50,902 nucleotides of DNA from Rhizobium skierniewicense (GCF_014196515.1 NZ_JACIDV010000019.1:1-50902); one strand, 5' to 3'. Numbered from the stretch's first letter, positions 26,260-35,759 are shown. Translations and numbers: made by a program. Notes: a model not told the origin generated them from the sequence alone.

Positions 26260-27143
26260 TGACCACGCAAGCTGCAAAATACTCCGTACCCGGCCCACTG
26301 CTGGCGCTCGGCAACATCCTTCGCTTCCTGCTGAAAAGCCCGACCTCCGCTTTTGGATTGCTGGTGATCTCAGTTCTGATCGTCGTCGCAATCTTCGCGC
26401 CTTGGATCGCCACAGTCGGACCTTACGCGCAAGATCTCAATAATACGCTGGCCGCACCCGGAGGAGCCCATCTGTTCGGCACCGACGAACTCGGTCGAGA
26501 TATTTTCAGCCGTCTTGTTTACGGAACGCGCATTACCCTGACGATCATTTTCCTCGTCTCGATCGTCGTTGGTCCAATCGGAATTTTCGTCGGTACGACC
26601 GCCGGCTATCTTGGTGGAAAATACGATACGATCATGATGCGGATCACCGATATATTCCTGTCCTTTCCAAGCCTTATCCTCTCTCTGGCTTTCGTTGCAG
26701 CTCTTGGTCCAAGCCTCAACAACGCTATCATCGCGATCGCGTTAACCTCCTGGCCGCCGATCGCGCGTCTGGCCCGCGCCGAAACGCTGACATTCCGCAG
26801 TGCGGACTATGTTGCTGCCGCCCGTCTGCAGGGTGCTTCAACTTCGCGTATCATCTTAAAGTCGATTGTGCCGATGTGCCTGCCTTCGGTGCTGATCCGC
26901 CTGACGCTGAACATGGCGACTGTCATTTTGACCGCTGCCGGTCTCGGCTTCCTGGGTCTTGGCGCACAGCCGCCGGTTCCTGAATGGGGCGCGATGATTG
27001 CCATGGGCCGTCGTTACATGATCGACAGCTGGTGGCTCGTTACCTTTCCCGGCCTGGCTATTCTCCTTGTGGGCCTCGCTTTCAACCTTCTTGGTGATGG
27101 ACTGCGCGACGCGCTCGATCCCAAACAGATGAACCGGAGATAA
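26259..27143 (+). CDS. Peptide-type ABC transporter permease (DppC-like), uronate block
   Basis: A 294-residue permease. The segment GAHLFGTDELGRDIFSRLVYGTR after the first helix is diagnostic for DppC. The coupling loop is AAARLQGASTSRIILKSIVPM, and the tail is LGLGAQPPVPEWGAMIAMGR then NLLGDGLRDALDPK. The start overlaps the preceding stop by one base (TGATG), indicating coupled translation. Confidence 0.9.
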   Translation: MTTQAAKYSVPGPLLALGNILRFLLKSPTSAFGLLVISVLIVVAIFAPWIATVGPYAQDLNNTLAAPGGAHLFGTDELGRDIFSRLVYGTRITLTIIFLVSIVVGPIGIFVGTTAGYLGGKYDTIMMRITDIFLSFPSLILSLAFVAALGPSLNNAIIAIALTSWPPIARLARAETLTFRSADYVAAARLQGASTSRIILKSIVPMCLPSVLIRLTLNMATVILTAAGLGFLGLGAQPPVPEWGAMIAMGRRYMIDSWWLVTFPGLAILLVGLAFNLLGDGLRDALDPKQMNRR

Positions 27144-27146
27144 TTC

Positions 27147-28001
27147 ATGACCGGTGAACCTATTCTCGACGTCAAGAAGCTTTGCGTCAGCTATCGCAGC
27201 GATGGCGGTTATATGGATGCCGTCCGCAATGTCTCCTTCACGCTCAGCCGTGAAAAACTCGGCATCGTCGGCGAAAGCGGCTCAGGCAAGTCGACGATTG
27301 GCCGCGCCCTGCTGAAACTGCTACCGACTGCGCGGATCACCGCGGAAAGCATCCGTTTCGAAGAACTCGACCTGCACAACATCTCTGAAAAGGAGATGCT
27401 GAAGGTTCGCGGTCGTCGGATGTCGATGATCCTGCAGGACCCGAAATTTTCCCTTAATCCGATCCGCCGTGTCGGAGACCAGATTTCGGAGGCCTATCTG
27501 ACGCACTTCAAATGCAAGAAGTCGGAAGCACGCGATAAAACGATCGCCATGCTCGAAGCGGTACAGATCCGCGACCCCGACCGCGTCTACGATCTCTATC
27601 CGCACGAAGTTTCCGGGGGCATGGGCCAGCGCATCATGATTGCCATGATGCTTCTGACAGACCCGGACGTGGTGATCGCCGACGAGCCGACATCGGCGCT
27701 CGACGTCACTGTCCGCCTGCAGGTGCTCGGCATCCTCGACCGGTTGGTCAGCGAACGTGGTATCGGCCTGATCATGATCAGCCACGACCTCAATCTGGTC
27801 CGCAACTTCTGCGACCGTGTGCTGATCATGTATGCCGGGCAGGTGGTCGAAAGCCTGAAGGCTTCCGAGCTCCATAACGCGCAGCATCCTTACACACAGG
27901 GTCTTCTTGCAGCGCAGCCGCGCATCGGCGGAGGTCGGGAGCCCCTCAAAGTGCTGGATCGCCGGCCTGAGTGGAGAGAACCGCTGGAGGTGCAGGCATG
28001 A
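27147..28001 (+). CDS. Peptide-type ABC transporter ATP-binding protein (DppD-like), uronate block
   Basis: A 284-residue ATPase. Walker A is GESGSGKST, the Q-loop is MILQDPKFSLNP, the signature is VSGGMGQRI, and Walker B is [12 protein letters not shown]. The HPYTQGLLAAQP segment marks the oligopeptide branch. It is shorter than most DppD proteins (about 320-330), because the Cys-rich tail seen in the ATPases of the other importer in this window is missing. Confidence 0.88.
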   Translation: MTGEPILDVKKLCVSYRSDGGYMDAVRNVSFTLSREKLGIVGESGSGKSTIGRALLKLLPTARITAESIRFEELDLHNISEKEMLKVRGRRMSMILQDPKFSLNPIRRVGDQISEAYLTHFKCKKSEARDKTIAMLEAVQIRDPDRVYDLYPHEVSGGMGQRIMIAMMLLTDPDVVIADEPTSALDVTVRLQVLGILDRLVSERGIGLIMISHDLNLVRNFCDRVLIMYAGQVVESLKASELHNAQHPYTQGLLAAQPRIGGGREPLKVLDRRPEWREPLEVQA

Positions 28002-28756
28002 AATCGGTCGACGTCAAGAACCTGACGATCTCGCTGGGCGAAGGCCCGAAAGCCGTTACCATCCTGCCCAACGTGTCGTTCAACGTCGAGCCGGGCGAAT
28101 GTTTCGGCCTGGTCGGCGAGAGCGGCTCCGGCAAGTCCACCATCCTTCGCTGCATGTCACTGCTGTTTAAGCAGTGGGAAGGCGAGATTTGGGTGGGCAA
28201 TCAATCGGTGCGCGACATGCCACTGATAGAACGTTGTCGCACCGTACAGATGGTGTTCCAGGACCCCTACGGTTCACTCCATCCCCGTCAGTCCGTCCGA
28301 ACCGTCCTTTCCGAACCTCTGCGGATCCACAAAATGGATCATCACAGTGAACGCATGGAACAGGCGATCACCGAGGTCGGCCTGCCGCTCGATTTCCTCG
28401 ATCGTTATCCGCACCAGCTTTCCGGCGGCCAGCGCCAGCGCGTGGCGATTGCCCGTGCACTGATCCTCGAGCCGTCCGTGCTTTTTCTGGATGAACCGAC
28501 CTCGGCACTTGACGTTTCCGTCCAGGCCGAAATCCTCAATCTTCTGTCCGACCTTCGCGCCCGAAAGGGTTTCACATATATCATGGTCAGCCATGACTTG
28601 GCAGTTGTCGATTACATGTGCGACCGGTTTGCGGTCATGCAGGCCGGCGATATTGTGGAAATCCTGGACAGGGACGTGCTCGATGGTAACAAGGCGACCC
28701 ACCCCTACGCCCGCCAGCTTATAGACGCATCGCTGAGATATGACAGCGCCATCTGA
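27998..28756 (+). CDS. Peptide-type ABC transporter ATP-binding protein (DppF-like), uronate block
   Basis: A 252-residue ATPase with Walker A GESGSGKST, Q-loop MVFQDPYGSLHP, signature LSGGQRQRV and Walker [12 protein letters not shown]. It ends soon after HPYARQL and so also lacks the Cys-containing C-terminal extension of typical DppF. The ATG at 27998 forms an ATGA overlap with the preceding stop, which settles the start. Confidence 0.88.
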   Translation: MKSVDVKNLTISLGEGPKAVTILPNVSFNVEPGECFGLVGESGSGKSTILRCMSLLFKQWEGEIWVGNQSVRDMPLIERCRTVQMVFQDPYGSLHPRQSVRTVLSEPLRIHKMDHHSERMEQAITEVGLPLDFLDRYPHQLSGGQRQRVAIARALILEPSVLFLDEPTSALDVSVQAEILNLLSDLRARKGFTYIMVSHDLAVVDYMCDRFAVMQAGDIVEILDRDVLDGNKATHPYARQLIDASLRYDSAI

Positions 28757-29756
28757 GGAGCTTCGCCCTTTCCTGGCAGAGCGGATCGCAACACATCGCT
28801 ATCCGCTCGCTTTTCGCGAGCCGGTTTCAGAATGGCAGGCCGAATTGCGGTCAATCTGGCAGGCCGGTCTGCCACCATCGGGCATTAGCGGTTTCCAGAT
28901 GCTGGACAATCGCGGGAACAGCCGGCATCTGCTGTTTCAGTATGCCAGCGGCGATATCGGCGAGGCTATGCTGATGCTACCGGACGCCCAGGGTCCTCAC
29001 CCCGCGATCCTCCTAATGCATGACCACGGTGGCGTGTTCGACATCGGCTGGCGGAAAATGATCTCGGGCGAGGCTGGAGAGGCGCACGTCGCGAAACACT
29101 ACGATCGCCAGTTCCTGGCGAACGATCTGGTCAAACAAGGTTATGCGATACTGGTTTGTGATGCTATCGGCTGGGGTTCGCGCCTAGCCGACGGATATGC
29201 AGAACAGCAGGCGCTGGCAGCTCAAGCCATGCAGGCGGGCTGGAGCCTTGCAGGACTTGTGGCGGCTGACGATCTCGCCGCATTCGATTGGCTGTCTTGG
29301 CAGCCGGAGATCGACCCCGCGCGCATCGGCACGCTCGGGCATTCCTTCGGCGGGTTTCGCGCTTGGCAATTGGCGGCGCTCGAACAGCGGGTCCGGGCAT
29401 GTGCGGCAGTTTCGTGGGCCGGAACACGGTCCGGAATGCTTGCGCCGGGCATGACACTTCTCAAAGGCCAGTCGGCTTTCTATACACTCCATCCGCATCT
29501 CGCAGCGATTGCCGACTATCCAGACATGGCAGCACTTGCGGCAGATCGCCCGCTTTTCATGCGGTCAGGCTCCGAGGATCGTCATTTCCCGGCCGTGAGC
29601 GCCCGGGATTTCTTTTGCAGGCTCGAAGACGCAGGAAGGGCATTCGGGAAGCGCCCAGATAACGCCGTGGTTCCGGGCGGTCATTCGTTTTCGAAGGAAA
29701 ACCAGACCGCCGCTATGGCCTTCCTGCGTTCGCATCTCAGCCTACATCAGGGATAA
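28740..29756 (+). CDS. Alpha/beta hydrolase (dienelactone hydrolase / acetyl-esterase-like)
   Basis: A 338-residue alpha/beta hydrolase. The oxyanion segment HDHGG lies at 94-98. The nucleophile elbow is GTLGHSFGG with Ser202, followed by the acid-region segment RSGSEDRHFP and the histidine in VVPGGHSF. There is no signal peptide. The domain layout resembles prolyl-oligopeptidase/acetyl-xylan-esterase-like cytoplasmic hydrolases. It overlaps the last ATPase by 17 bases, so it belongs to the transporter operon. With the GDSL hydrolase at the other end of the block, it suggests that the imported compound carries an ester group. The actual substrate is unknown. Confidence 0.8.
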   Translation: MTAPSEELRPFLAERIATHRYPLAFREPVSEWQAELRSIWQAGLPPSGISGFQMLDNRGNSRHLLFQYASGDIGEAMLMLPDAQGPHPAILLMHDHGGVFDIGWRKMISGEAGEAHVAKHYDRQFLANDLVKQGYAILVCDAIGWGSRLADGYAEQQALAAQAMQAGWSLAGLVAADDLAAFDWLSWQPEIDPARIGTLGHSFGGFRAWQLAALEQRVRACAAVSWAGTRSGMLAPGMTLLKGQSAFYTLHPHLAAIADYPDMAALAADRPLFMRSGSEDRHFPAVSARDFFCRLEDAGRAFGKRPDNAVVPGGHSFSKENQTAAMAFLRSHLSLHQG

Positions 29757-29903
29757 TTTTAGTTTGTGAGACCGCTGCCCGCAAGGGCATAACAAATGGC
29801 CCTTAGCGAAACGACATAAGAGAGCTGGCTCGGGAAATGTGCACAGGGGGATAAATTGAATTTCTACCTGACGTCGGCTTAGATGCCAGGAACAGGAGAT
29901 ACC

Positions 29904-30878
29904 GTGACGAGACGACCGAGCCGGAACCACAGCCCGGCTTTCAAGGCGAAGGTGGCACTTGCCGCCATCCGGTGCGCTCGGCAAGGCGGGATTGCCGGGC
30001 GGAAAGAAATGATCGACCGCGAGCAGAAGCTATCCGTCGTGCGCCAGGCGAAGCTTCTCGGCTTCAGCCGTGGCACAGTCTATTATCTGCCTCGTCCAGT
30101 GCCTGACGGTGATCTTGCCCTGATGCGCCGGATTGACGAGTTACATCTCGACTACCCCTTTGCCGGAAGTCGGATGTTGCAAGGGCTCTTGAGAGGAGAT
30201 GGGCTGGAAGCTGGGCGGTTGCATGTCGCCACGCTGATGAAGAAGATGGGCATCGAGGTCATATACCGTCGCCCGAACACATCCAAACCAGCACCCGGTC
30301 ACAAAATCTATCCCTACCTCCTGCGCAAGCTGGCGGTCACCCGTCCCAATCAGGTCTGGGCAATGGATAAACGTATGTTCCGATGGCTCGCGGCTTTGTC
30401 TATACCCTAGCCTTACGGCAATTGCTTGCAATTGCCGTAAGGCTCTGCGCCGTCGTGGACTGGTTCAGTCGGCGGGTTCTGTCGTGGCGGCTGTCGATCA
30501 CGATGGAAGCAGCCTTCTGCATCGTAGCAGTCGAGGAAGCGCTGGCCCGGCATAGTAAACCCGACATATTCAATACCGACCAAGGTTCGCAGTTCACCTC
30601 GATGGACTTCACGGCGGTGCTGAAGAAGGCGGAAATCGCCATCTCGATGGATGGCAGGGGCGCATGGAGAGACAATGTCTTCGTCGAGCGGCTCTGGCGT
30701 TCGATCAAATACGAGGAAGTCTACCTCCACGCCTACAAAACAGTGTCCGAGGCGCGCGTCGCGCATCGGCCGCTATCTGACCTTTTACAATACTCGACGC
30801 CCACATTCATCCCTTGACCGGCAGACACCGGAAAAGGCCTACTTCAACGCGCTGACACCGATGATGGTGGCGGCATAA
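29904..30878 (+). pseudogene. IS3-family transposase (OrfAB) remnant
   Basis: The pieces of an IS3-family OrfA/OrfB pair are readable in order. A GTG-started OrfA N-terminus (NHSPAFKAKVALAAIR) is fused by an internal deletion to the GRKEMIDREQKLSVVRQAKLLGFSR start of OrfB. RVLSWRLSITMEAA, TDQGSQFTSMDF and AWRDNVFVERLWRSIKYEEVY follow, and the last readable piece is YNTRRPHSSLDRQTPEKAYF. There are frameshifts near 30372 and 30765. An in-frame 39-base insertion with a perfect palindrome splits the FVY/LCAVVDW motif. Terminal repeats were not clearly found. It separates the uronate block from the sugar block. Confidence 0.85.
30409..30444. repeat. 36-bp perfect palindrome inserted in the transposase
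   Basis: AGCCTTACGGCAATTG is followed by the loop CTTG and the exact reverse complement CAATTGCCGTAAGGCT. Compared with the expected transposase reading (FVYL then CAVVDW), a 39-base in-frame insertion adds 13 codons encoding a stretch that includes LALRQLLAIAV. Its length, symmetry and frame neutrality resemble a small palindromic mobile repeat; this copy alone cannot prove that. Confidence 0.8.
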
Positions 30879-31060
30879 TCGAGGCAGAAATCCACTTAAC
30901 GAAACGCCCGAAACTGTTCAGACAAACCGAGCCACCTCTGATGCAGACGAACAATCAGGAGAGTGGGCCTGATGTAGTGCAACACATCCCAAATTTGATT
31001 GGCCTGAGATCGGGAGTTAGTCGGCCCGGCCATTGCCGCACCGACCTCAACTATGTTTAG

Positions 31061-32182
31061 TTAGAAGTTAAATGTCCCGATGTTGTCCTTGGTAAAGACC
31101 TTCGGTGCGCCAAGGAGGATTTGGCTCTTGTTGATGATCTGGAGATCACCGAGTTTTCCGGCCTTGAAGGTCTTGTCCCCGGGCTTGAGCGTACCGTCGG
31201 CAAGGGCCCGCAATGCGGTTGCGGCTGCATAACCCATATCCTCGGTGCTCCACAGCACGGCGGACTTTACGCAGCCGCTATTGACGTAGGGCTTCATGGC
31301 GTTGGGCAAGGCAAGACCTACGACGGACACTTTACCACAGAGATTGCTCTGCTGTACGGCTTCCGATGCCGCCGGTGTCGCAACACTTGTCATGCCGACA
31401 ATACCATTAAGCTCATCGCCGTATTTGTTGATCAGGGTCTGCGCCTGATTGAAGGACAGGATGTTGTCCTCTTGCGCCTCTACCGTTTCCAGGAACTTCA
31501 TTTTCGGATAGCACTTGGCTGAGTATGCCGCCATCTCGCTGATCCAGCGCGCCTGGTTGGGCGTTGTGAAGGTTGAGGTTACAATGGCGAAGTGACCATC
31601 CTGGCCAATCTGCTCGGCAAGCTGGTCGATGAGCGTCTTGGCAACACCATTGGCCGTGGCTGGATTTATGAACCACTGACGGGCATCGGGCTCGGCGTCG
31701 GCATCATAGGTGACGACGTTGATGCCGCTTTCGAGCGCCTTTTTCAACACTGGGGCCACAGCGACTGGATCGTTTGCCGATAACATGATTCCATCGATGC
31801 CGCTGGTGACATAGTTGTCGATGGACGTAATCTGCTCATCGATGTTGGCCTTGGTCGGCCCATCTGTCGTAACCTGCATACTGCCGATTTCCTTGGCGGC
31901 AAGTTGTGCACCTGCTGCACTGGACATGAAGTAGCCAATGCCGACGAGCTTCGGTACATCGACAATCTTTATCTGCTTGCCCTTGCGGTCTACAGCATTT
32001 GTCGGGCTTGCGCCGTTATAAGCGCCGGGATCAACGGCTGGTGCTGCTGAATCGCAGGCCAGCGGATTTGTCGGGGCGCCGTCGCCACCCGTCCATGTCG
32101 CCTCCTGCGCATGCAGCGCCATCGGCGCTAGACTTGCCAGGCAAAAGGCGCCCGCTTGTAAGGTCGTGATAATGGATCGCAT
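31061..32182 (-). CDS. Sugar ABC transporter substrate-binding protein (CUT2 family), system 1
   Basis: A 373-residue periplasmic binding protein of the ribose/rhamnose/autoinducer-2 class with a Sec signal (MRSIITTLQAGAFCLASLAP, cleavage near AHAQ). After about 45 linker residues the type I fold begins: KIVDVPKLVGIGYFMSSAAGAQLAAKE. The hinge segments GIDGIMLSANDPVAVAPVLKKALESGI and VVTYDADAEPD are typical. The ribosome site AGAGGAGGAA precedes the ATG. It is the last gene of a 12-gene minus-strand run and serves the permease pair and ATPase just upstream. Ligand unknown; context favours an L-fucose-like or other deoxy or rare aldose. Confidence 0.87.
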   Translation of the reverse strand: MRSIITTLQAGAFCLASLAPMALHAQEATWTGGDGAPTNPLACDSAAPAVDPGAYNGASPTNAVDRKGKQIKIVDVPKLVGIGYFMSSAAGAQLAAKEIGSMQVTTDGPTKANIDEQITSIDNYVTSGIDGIMLSANDPVAVAPVLKKALESGINVVTYDADAEPDARQWFINPATANGVAKTLIDQLAEQIGQDGHFAIVTSTFTTPNQARWISEMAAYSAKCYPKMKFLETVEAQEDNILSFNQAQTLINKYGDELNGIVGMTSVATPAASEAVQQSNLCGKVSVVGLALPNAMKPYVNSGCVKSAVLWSTEDMGYAAATALRALADGTLKPGDKTFKAGKLGDLQIINKSQILLGAPKVFTKDNIGTFNF

Positions 32183-32211
32183 AAAAATTCCTCCTCTTTA
32201 TGTTCACGTTG

Positions 32212-32232
32212 CACGCCCTTTTCGGGTGCGTG
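32212..32232 (-). other. Intercistronic hairpin before the binding-protein gene
   Basis: CACGCCC and GGGTGCGTG fold across a five-base loop (with bulged bases) in the 61-base gap between the second permease and the binding-protein gene. There is no following T run, so it is more likely an mRNA-stabilising hairpin than a terminator. Such structures can raise binding-protein levels relative to permeases; that role is inferred. Confidence 0.4.
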
Positions 32233-32243
32233 TTGATGGATGG

Positions 32244-33185
32244 TCAGTCACGCGAGAAGCGGTTGACCAGATTGGATATGACGACGGCGACGATGAGAAC
32301 CACGCCGATGACGATGACCGTTCCATCGCCCTTTACGCCAGAGAGCGACAACCCGTTTTTCAGGACTTGTATGAGCATCAGTCCCAGCAGCGTGCCGATG
32401 ATGGTGCCACGACCACCGAAGATCGAGGTCCCCCCCAGAACGACTGCCGTGATGGCGTCGAGTTCCAGCCCCGTTCCCATGTCAGAACGTGTGGTCGACA
32501 CGCGGGCAACGAAGACGACGGCGGCGGTGCTGGCCAGAAAACCGGACGCGGCATAGATCCACAGCTTGATCCGGTCGACCTCAATGCCCGAGTAACGGGC
32601 GGCGGCTTCGTTGTTGCCGATGGCATAGACGGCGCGACCAATCGGGGTCGCCCGCAGAATGACGATGGCGATGATGACGACTACCGCCAGCAACCATAAT
32701 TGTACCGGTATGCCGAGAAAGTCGCCTTGCCCCAGGCTGAGAAACCACGCGGGATAACCGCGCACGGATTGCGCCTGACTTATCCCTTCGGCGAGGCCGC
32801 GGTAGAGAGCAAGCGTTGCGAGGGTTGCGATCAGCGGCGGTACGCGAAATCGCGTGATGATGATGCCGTTGGCAATGCCGCCCAGGGTTCCCGCCGCAAT
32901 GGCAAGGACTGCCGCAAGTGGCAACGGCACGCCCATTTTCCACAGTTCCCCCACCAGAATGGCGGACAGACCGAAAATGGAGCCAACCGACAGATCAATG
33001 CCGCCGGTGATGATAACGAACGTCATGGCCACGGCGATCAGACCAAGTTCGGTCATCAACCGCGTCTGGTTCAACAGATTGGCACTTGTGAGAAACCGGT
33101 CGTTCTGCTGGGCCAGCACGGCGCCGACACACAGAAGGATCAAAAACAGCAACGTTTCGTGCCGAAAAAGGATTTTGTAATTCAT
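32244..33185 (-). CDS. Sugar ABC transporter permease (CUT2), system 1, second permease
   Basis: A 313-residue RbsC/RhaQ-like permease. Hydrophobic helices begin at TLLFLILLCVGAVLAQ. The segments MTFVIITGGIDLSVGSIFGLSAI and IGRAVYAIGNNEAAARYSGIEVD are the BPD_transp_2 signatures, followed by TGLELDAITAVVLGGTSIFGGRGTIIGTLLG. The ATG at 33185 with an upstream GTGAGGA site is preferred to a GTG at 33200 that would overlap the previous stop. Confidence 0.88.
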   Translation of the reverse strand: MNYKILFRHETLLFLILLCVGAVLAQQNDRFLTSANLLNQTRLMTELGLIAVAMTFVIITGGIDLSVGSIFGLSAILVGELWKMGVPLPLAAVLAIAAGTLGGIANGIIITRFRVPPLIATLATLALYRGLAEGISQAQSVRGYPAWFLSLGQGDFLGIPVQLWLLAVVVIIAIVILRATPIGRAVYAIGNNEAAARYSGIEVDRIKLWIYAASGFLASTAAVVFVARVSTTRSDMGTGLELDAITAVVLGGTSIFGGRGTIIGTLLGLMLIQVLKNGLSLSGVKGDGTVIVIGVVLIVAVVISNLVNRFSRD

Positions 33186-33196
33186 CGATCTAGTCC

Positions 33197-34141
33197 TCAC
33201 CCTGCCCGGTTACGTCTGGCGACATCCGCGAGGACCGTCGCGAGAATGAGGGTGCCTTGAACCGCACGAAGCCAGTAAGCGGAGACATTGACGAAGATCA
33301 GCGCGGAACCGATGGCGGCAAACAGGATAGCAGCGAGGGTTGACCCCGTCACAGTGCCGATGCCTCCGAGAATGGAGACACCACCGACCACCGCAGCCGA
33401 TATGATCAGCAGTTCGAGCCCGTTCGGCACCGTCGATTGGATGACCTGCAATTGCGTGGCAAACATGATCGCGGCCACACCCGCAAACAATCCATGAATG
33501 GCAAAGACCGTCACCGTTGTGCGCTGGTGCGAAATTCCGACAGCATCTGCGGCTTCGCTGTTGCCCCCCACGGCATAGACGGTCCTGCCAAACGGGGTGC
33601 GCGCCATGATAAAGGCCATCGCCGTGGTGAGTGCGACCATCGCGATGATGGGCACAGGCAGTCCCAGGAGACGGAACTGGGCCAGCTGATAGGCCGGCGG
33701 CAGTCCGGAAATCCAGGCCCCGCCCGTCACCGTGATCAGCAGCCCCCGGAGAATGGAGAGCATTGCAAGCGTGGCAATGATCGAGGGAATGCGCACATAG
33801 GCGATGAGTGCACCAAGACAGGCGTTGATGAAGCAACCCGCAAGGATTGGGGCTATCCAAGCGAACCAGACGGGATATCCGTTGGTCACAAGAAGACCGG
33901 ATATGGTGGCGAGCACGCCGATCAAGGCGCCGATGGAAACATCGATGTGCCCTGAAATGATGACCAGTGACATGCCGATCGCTGCCACTGCGACATACGC
34001 GTTTCCAACGAAGATGGTGGATAGATTGTTGGCAGACAGAAATCGCGGATTGATCGCGGTGACGACGATAAACAGCAGGACGATGACAGCGGCGAGTGCG
34101 ATCTCCTGACCGATGATCTTTTGAAAGCGCGTCTTCATCAT
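33197..34141 (-). CDS. Sugar ABC transporter permease (CUT2), system 1, first permease
   Basis: A 314-residue BPD_transp_2 permease. Typical segments are MSLVIISGHIDVSIGALIGVLA, FGRTVYAVGGNSEAADAVGISHQ and GLELLIISAAVVGGVSILGGIGTVTG. The ATG forms an ATGA overlap with the stop of the ATPase gene. It pairs with the next permease as a heterodimeric channel. Confidence 0.88.
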   Translation of the reverse strand: MMKTRFQKIIGQEIALAAVIVLLFIVVTAINPRFLSANNLSTIFVGNAYVAVAAIGMSLVIISGHIDVSIGALIGVLATISGLLVTNGYPVWFAWIAPILAGCFINACLGALIAYVRIPSIIATLAMLSILRGLLITVTGGAWISGLPPAYQLAQFRLLGLPVPIIAMVALTTAMAFIMARTPFGRTVYAVGGNSEAADAVGISHQRTTVTVFAIHGLFAGVAAIMFATQLQVIQSTVPNGLELLIISAAVVGGVSILGGIGTVTGSTLAAILFAAIGSALIFVNVSAYWLRAVQGTLILATVLADVARRNRAG

Positions 34142-35667
34142 GCTGCCCGTCCTTGCATCATGGCTGAGCCGACGGTTTCCGCCGTCGCGTGTTCACGGTC
34201 GATGATAGCGGCGACCTTGCCGCTGTTCATCACCAGCACACGATCACTCATGCCCAGGACCTCTGGCAACTCGCTGGAGATCATCACGATGGCGATACCT
34301 TCCCTTGCGAGTTCGACCATCAATTTGTGAATCTCGGATTTCGCACCGACGTCGACACCGCGCGTGGGTTCGTCCAGGATCAGAACCCTGGGCTTGGTTG
34401 CCAGCCACTTCGCGATCACGACCTTCTGCTGATTGCCGCCGGAGAGTTCTCCGACGATCTGCATCGGCCCTCTGGCACGAACCGCAAAACGCTCGATTGC
34501 GGTCTGAGCCAGTTTCAGTTCACGGCTGCGATCAACCATCCATCCCTTGGCAATCCTGTTGAGAATGGGCATGACGACATTGTCGCGAATGCTTTGCTGC
34601 CGCACGAGGCCGTGCTGGCCGCGATCTTCCGGCACATAGGCAATGCCGAGGTCGATGGCATCACGGATTCTGGATATCTTGACCGGCTCGCCATTGAGGC
34701 GGATGGTACCGGAAGACGAAGGCGTGACGCCGAAGATCGTTTCTGCAAGTTCCGTGCGCCCGGAACCGACAAGCCCGGCAATCCCGAAAATTTCGCCCGC
34801 CCTGACGCTGAAACTAACGTTTTCGATGCGACCGGTGCAAGAGAGATTGGCGATCTCAAGAACTGTCGCGCCCATCTCCACATCCTGTTTGGGAAAGAGA
34901 TGGGTGATCTCCCGTCCAACCATCATCGAGACTAGGCTTGCCTCCGTTACGTCGGCAATCGGTTTGGTCGAGATGGTCTTTCCGTCACGAAGAACGGTAA
35001 CGCGGTCCGAGATCTGGAAAATCTCGTTCATCCGATGGCTGACATAAACGATGCCGACGCCATCGCGGCGTAGCATGCGCACGACATCCAGCAGTCGGAC
35101 CACATCGGCCTCGGCAAGCGCGGCTGTCGGCTCATCCATGGTCAGAACCCGCGCATTTCTGGACAGCGCCCGGGCAATTTCGACGCGCTGGCGATTGGCA
35201 ACGGAGAGTTGACCCACCATGCCGTCCACATCCAGATCAGGGCAATTGAGCCGCACCAGAAGCTTTCGCGCTTCCTCACGCATGGTCCCGCGATCTATGG
35301 TTCCGATGGATGTCCGGGGCGCGTGACCGAGAAAGATATTTTCAGCAACCGTCATGTCGGGAAACAGCAGCAATTCCTGATGAACCACCGCGATACCGGC
35401 ACTTTGGGCGCTGCGCGGATGTGCGAAGCGGGCTGCATTCCCCTCAAGCAGAACCTCGCCGTTATCCGGTTGGTGCGTACCCGATAGAATACGGATCATA
35501 GTGGATTTGCCCGCACCGTTTTCGCCCATCAGCGCATGCACTTCACCGGCACGGATCTCGAAATCCACACCCTTGAGAACCTTGACCGGGCCGAAGGATT
35601 TCTCGATATCGCGCATTGCCAGCACCGGCGTATCTGCGTTGTTTCTCTCACCAACGTCATCGCTCAA
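34138..35667 (-). CDS. Sugar ABC transporter ATPase (CUT2, tandem domains), system 1
   Basis: A 509-residue RbsA/MglA/RhaT-type protein with two ABC domains. Domain 1 has Walker A GENGAGKST, a non-canonical signature region VGQLSVANRQRVEIARAL, and Walker B VLTMDEPTAAL. Domain 2 has the degenerate Walker A GLVGSGRTEL, then LSGGNQQKVVIAKWL and LILDEPTRGVDVG, as usual for the family. The start appears to be TTG at 35667: it is seven bases after a near-perfect GGGAGGAG site and no in-frame ATG or GTG lies near. It drives sugar import by system 1. Confidence 0.9.
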   Translation of the reverse strand: MSDDVGERNNADTPVLAMRDIEKSFGPVKVLKGVDFEIRAGEVHALMGENGAGKSTMIRILSGTHQPDNGEVLLEGNAARFAHPRSAQSAGIAVVHQELLLFPDMTVAENIFLGHAPRTSIGTIDRGTMREEARKLLVRLNCPDLDVDGMVGQLSVANRQRVEIARALSRNARVLTMDEPTAALAEADVVRLLDVVRMLRRDGVGIVYVSHRMNEIFQISDRVTVLRDGKTISTKPIADVTEASLVSMMVGREITHLFPKQDVEMGATVLEIANLSCTGRIENVSFSVRAGEIFGIAGLVGSGRTELAETIFGVTPSSSGTIRLNGEPVKISRIRDAIDLGIAYVPEDRGQHGLVRQQSIRDNVVMPILNRIAKGWMVDRSRELKLAQTAIERFAVRARGPMQIVGELSGGNQQKVVIAKWLATKPRVLILDEPTRGVDVGAKSEIHKLMVELAREGIAIVMISSELPEVLGMSDRVLVMNSGKVAAIIDREHATAETVGSAMMQGRAA

Positions 35668-35759
35668 CGGCTTGCTCCTCCCGTTATCTTGGCGGCGGTC
35701 ATCAGATGTCGTTGTAGCGTCATGTCTCTATTCCGTTCATGGGTGACGGCATGGCTGTT

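Noticed and set aside
29770..29812. Terminator after the alpha/beta hydrolase gene
   Set aside because: Short complementary pieces (TGCCC/GGGCA and AAGGGC/GCCCTT) exist but compete with each other and no T run follows.
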